From assembly GCF_003182355.1 (NCBI RefSeq), contig NZ_QGTW01000004.1, positions 310,001 to 374,000 on the forward strand: DNA of 64,000 bases, written 5' to 3'. How positions within the stretch are numbered: position 1 is the stretch's first letter; each line of letters opens with the position of its first letter. A program made the position numbers and the translations under genes. Source of the DNA: Cytobacillus oceanisediminis (GTDB lineage: Bacteria > Bacillota > Bacilli > Bacillales > Cytobacillaceae). Positions 61,232 through 64,000 of the stretch are shown here, in pieces. The notes beneath the pieces are model-generated. The model ran no database searches, was not told where the DNA came from, and saw nothing but the letters and a program-made list of their open reading frames with translations.

Positions 61232-63088
61232 TTACTCCGACATGATATCCTTCCAAATCAGCAGCTGGGGAGCCTGCGATTGTATAGACGCGAGGGTGCT
61301 GGGATTGTCTTTTCCAACCCAGATACCGGCTGTATACTGGCCAGTTAAGCCAATAAACCAGTAATCTTTATAGCCGTTGGTTGTTCCTGTTTTGCCGCCT
61401 GCATATCCATTGGGCAGGCTGGCTTTTCGTCCAGTTCCGGATTGAACCGTTTTCGCCATGAGTTGTCTGAGCTTATTTGCTGTCTTACTGCTCCATATCT
61501 GAACAGAAGGATCATCCCAGCTATAAAGCAGCTCGCCTTCCAGATTGGTCACTTTTCGTATCGATCTTGCCGGCCGGTAGTGTCCTTTATTTGCAAAGAC
61601 AGTATATGCCGAGGTAAGTTCAAGCGGTGTCATTCCGTACGAGAAGCCGCCGACAGCCGCCGATAAAACATGGTCTTTTTTTGATACCATTTTAAAACCA
61701 AACTGGGATAAATCCTTGAATCCTATTTCAATACCTATTGAATCCAGAAGCCTTACAGCAGGTGTATTATAGGAATGGATAAAGGCTTTCTCCAAAGACA
61801 CCATTCCATAGCGGGCTCCGCCAAAGTTCTGAGGACAGTAGCCGTTTTTGCAAAAAGTGCCTGCATCTACTTGATCCTGAAGAGAAGCGTTCGTCCTTTC
61901 GATATATGGCGCATAAACGAGCAGCGGTTTAATGGCAGAACCCGGCTGCCTGTAGGCCTGGAACGCTCTGTTAAAATCGTATTTTTTATAATTCTTTCCG
62001 CCGGCAATAGCTGCAATCTCATTGCTGGCATTGTCAATTACCACTGCTGCACCTTCAACATCCTTGTAGGGCAGCCGCTTTTCGAGTGAACTTTTCGCTT
62101 TTTCCTGGAGAGCGGGGTTCAAGGCTGTTTCAACTATGATACCCTGCTCCATTAACCTGGCAATTCTTTCATCGAGCTGTGCATTCAATTCTGCTTTCTT
62201 CTGATCATCCGCAAAGGAGAGCTTTTTATGATAGCCTTCTTTTTTTGAAATCAATTCCCTTAATTCTGCTTCAACATGCGTTACATAGTCCGGATACAAG
62301 TCAATTCTTTGCTTCATCTGAAGGCTGATAGATTCGCTTTTGATCGTTTCAGCGTTCTCCTTGCTAAGGAGCTTTTCTTCTTTTAATTGGTCAATCAGTC
62401 TTTCCTGCCTCTTCTTTGTCCTGTCAAAATGCTTAACTGGATCGTAAAAGGAAGGATTATTGGGGATCGCAGCGAGAAATGCAAGCTGCGCTTTAGACAA
62501 ATCCTCAGCACTTTTTTGAAAATAAAGCCGGGATGCAGCTTCAATTCCATAAGCGCCATTTTGGAAATAAATCGCATTGATATACAATTCCAAAATTTCC
62601 TTTTTTGAAAATTTCCGCTCCAGTTCATAGGCATATAAAATCTCGCTGAGCTTGCGGTTGTAGGACTGTTCATGATTCAAAAATACATTTCGCGCAAGCT
62701 GCTGGGTAATCGTGCTGGCTCCTTGTTCAATATCATCAGATTGGATATTGATCGCCAATGCCCGGCCGATGGCAGGGATGTCAAATCCGGCATGATCATA
62801 AAAATGCTGGTCTTCTGCAGTGATGAATACATCCTTAAGGAAGGGCGAAATGTCATCTGAAGACAAGTACACCCTGTTCACTGGCTGATGGATTTCTGAG
62901 ATGACCTGTCCATTGCCTGCTTTTATGTAGCTTGTCTGCGGCAAATGGACTTCTTTTATTTGCAGGTTTTCATCCAGCACCTCATGAAAGCCTTGCACCT
63001 TTTGGATTTCCGAGGAAGTGGCATACACAAGTATGACAAAAATGGGCAGCAATAAAAGTATGATAAAAAAGCCTGTCCATGCACGCAA
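61232..63088 (-). CDS. pbpD: Penicillin-binding protein 4, class A
   Basis: 618 residues. One N-terminal anchor helix (GFFIILLLLPIFVILVYA) is followed by a GT51 glycosyltransferase domain (catalytic Glu92 in TAEDQHFYDHAGFD; QGASTITQQLARN; RKLSEILYAYELE) and a transpeptidase domain with Ser384 in PGSAIKP (SxxK), the SYN triad (Ser439-Asn441) and a KTGT motif near residue 568. It polymerises and cross-links peptidoglycan outside the membrane. The start is TTG 63088 with GGCGGTG upstream. Together with yufK and kapD this is the conserved pbpD locus. Confidence 0.95.
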   Translation of the reverse strand: MRAWTGFFIILLLLPIFVILVYATSSEIQKVQGFHEVLDENLQIKEVHLPQTSYIKAGNGQVISEIHQPVNRVYLSSDDISPFLKDVFITAEDQHFYDHAGFDIPAIGRALAINIQSDDIEQGASTITQQLARNVFLNHEQSYNRKLSEILYAYELERKFSKKEILELYINAIYFQNGAYGIEAASRLYFQKSAEDLSKAQLAFLAAIPNNPSFYDPVKHFDRTKKRQERLIDQLKEEKLLSKENAETIKSESISLQMKQRIDLYPDYVTHVEAELRELISKKEGYHKKLSFADDQKKAELNAQLDERIARLMEQGIIVETALNPALQEKAKSSLEKRLPYKDVEGAAVVIDNASNEIAAIAGGKNYKKYDFNRAFQAYRQPGSAIKPLLVYAPYIERTNASLQDQVDAGTFCKNGYCPQNFGGARYGMVSLEKAFIHSYNTPAVRLLDSIGIEIGFKDLSQFGFKMVSKKDHVLSAAVGGFSYGMTPLELTSAYTVFANKGHYRPARSIRKVTNLEGELLYSWDDPSVQIWSSKTANKLRQLMAKTVQSGTGRKASLPNGYAGGKTGTTNGYKDYWFIGLTGQYTAGIWVGKDNPSTLASIQSQAPQLLIWKDIMSE

Positions 63089-63306
63089 ATACCCATAACA
63101 CCGCCTTTTTGCAGTTTTTAAAGTCCTATCCTATTTTTCGGCTTTTTCCTCGAGGAGTTAAGTGTTTTTGCCGTTGTATGTGAAACCGGGGACGGCCTGC
63201 TAAAAAATCAGGATGAAAACGAAATTACACAGAAAATTGAAATATTTCGTGCTATAATATAAGAAAAATTATGTGCGTTAATTTTAAAATGAAAGCAGGT
63301 GAAAGC

Positions 63307-63927
63307 GTGGGGGAGGAGCACCAATATTTATTTATTGATTTTGAGTTTACAATGCCTGAAAAGGGCGGTGGATTTAGAGGGTTTTATCCGGAAATAATTG
63401 AAGCTGGAATCGTGTCTGTTATCAACAGCCAAATTTGTGAAGAGTTTTCTTCCTATGTAACTCCTGTCCGTTTTCCAAATTTGTCCGAGCGATGCAAGTC
63501 TTTTTTGCATATTTCACAGGAACAGGTGGACCAGGGAATCACTTTTCATGAGCTCGTTGAAAAAATGAAGGACATGAACCAAAATCGGCCTTGTACAATC
63601 ATTACATGGGGCAATATGGATATGAGGGTCCTAAGGAATAATTGCAATCAGGCGGGAATAGCCTTTCCATTCAGAGGCAAAGAAGTTGACCTGTCGATGG
63701 AATATAAGCGATTTTTTGGAGATCAAAACCAAACAGGATTATGGAAAGCCGTCCAGGAATACGGCAAAGAAGGAACTGGGAAACATCACCGGGCTTTGGA
63801 TGATGCATTGACTACTTATAATATTTTCAGATTGGTAGAAAAGGATAAAAGGTATCTTCAAAAGCCGGAGCCTACGACGATCGGAGACCGGGTCGATTTT
63901 TCCAAGCTTTTTAATAAATTTGCTTAA
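63307..63927 (+). CDS. kapD: KapD, DEDDh 3'-5' exonuclease
   Basis: 206 residues. The DEDDh exonuclease motifs are FIDFEFT (Asp11, Glu13), a central WGNMDMRVL with Asp, and HHRALDDALTT near the end. In B. subtilis KapD inhibits the KinA pathway to sporulation. GTG 63307, preceded by AGGTG at six bases, gives a start like that of B. subtilis KapD (close to LFIDFEFTMPE); ATG 63289 and an upstream frame are alternatives. An extended -10 (TGCTATAAT) lies at about 63251-63259. Confidence 0.92.
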   Translation: MGEEHQYLFIDFEFTMPEKGGGFRGFYPEIIEAGIVSVINSQICEEFSSYVTPVRFPNLSERCKSFLHISQEQVDQGITFHELVEKMKDMNQNRPCTIITWGNMDMRVLRNNCNQAGIAFPFRGKEVDLSMEYKRFFGDQNQTGLWKAVQEYGKEGTGKHHRALDDALTTYNIFRLVEKDKRYLQKPEPTTIGDRVDFSKLFNKFA

Positions 63928-63929
63928 CA

Positions 63930-63964
63930 AGCCAAATCCAGCAAAACGATTTGGCTTGTTTTCA
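63930..63964 (+). terminator. Terminator of kapD
   Basis: AAGCCAAATC and GATTTGGCTT flank CAGCAAAAC, followed by GTTTTC. Confidence 0.85.
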
Positions 63965-64000
63965 TTTTACTTAAAATAGTCCTTTTCCAAGGATTCAATA

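Overview
The window is chromosomal DNA of a low-to-medium GC, endospore-forming member of the Bacillaceae. The gene order is the yut/yum/yui, mrp and pbpD/kapD backbone known from Bacillus subtilis. There are sporulation genes (racA, yutH), frequent TTG/GTG starts behind strong GGAGG-type ribosome binding sites, and several families of intergenic repeats. A class IV polyhydroxyalkanoate (PHA) synthase and a sigma-54-type promoter suggest a Cytobacillus/Mesobacillus-like relative rather than B. subtilis itself; that genus-level guess is inference.

Layout. 1-14260: glpX (cut by the window edge), a decayed EAL-domain gene, yutE, a SufR-like regulator, a 51-52 bp tandem array, yutF, yutG, yutH, a D-2-hydroxyacid dehydrogenase, the hom-thrC-thrB threonine operon, yutI, yuzD, yumB, yuzB and a DUF2225 protein. 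14460-27740: a 13-kb catabolic module inserted into this backbone. 27850-42900: yutM, yumC, yutJ, a NUDIX hydrolase, yuiA-yuiD, yuiE (leucyl aminopeptidase), yuiF, yuiH, a DeoR-type regulator, racA and a BcrC-like phosphatase. 43090-45640: a pha operon (reductase, PhaR, PhaC and a 33-residue ORF). 46150-50430: an alanine symporter, adeR and ald. 50770-53140: small proteins, a DedA protein and a hotdog thioesterase. 53200-58950: the seven-gene mrp Na+/H+ antiporter operon. 59500-64000: small membrane proteins, yufK, pbpD and kapD.

The most interesting part is the 13-kb module. A near-perfect -24/-12 promoter (14567-14582) precedes a DUF3870 protein, both subunits of a CoA-transferase, a thiolase, two class III aminotransferases, an aldehyde dehydrogenase, an M81 (MlrC-like) metallohydrolase, a GNAT acetyltransferase, lysine 2,3-aminomutase (KamA), its usual partner YokU and an NhaC-type carrier. 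Together these can be read as: lysine to beta-lysine (KamA), N-acetylation (GNAT), transamination to a 3-keto acid, CoA activation, thiolysis to acetyl-CoA plus 4-acetamidobutyryl-CoA, release and deacetylation to GABA (the M81 protein standing in for YodQ), then GABA transamination and semialdehyde oxidation to succinate. The order of steps and the roles of the M81 and GNAT proteins are inference. The leader RNA after the promoter contains two mutually exclusive pairings, and a terminator-like hairpin sits after the first gene, so post-initiation control is possible.

Other items worth noting are 20-21 bp periodic arrays in two intergenic regions, two dispersed repeat families with several copies each, TGTGA/TCACA palindromes upstream of two NADH dehydrogenase-like genes, a consensus CcpA site at the alanine symporter, and two broken genes. 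I saw no tRNA, rRNA, CRISPR array, intact insertion sequence or prophage.
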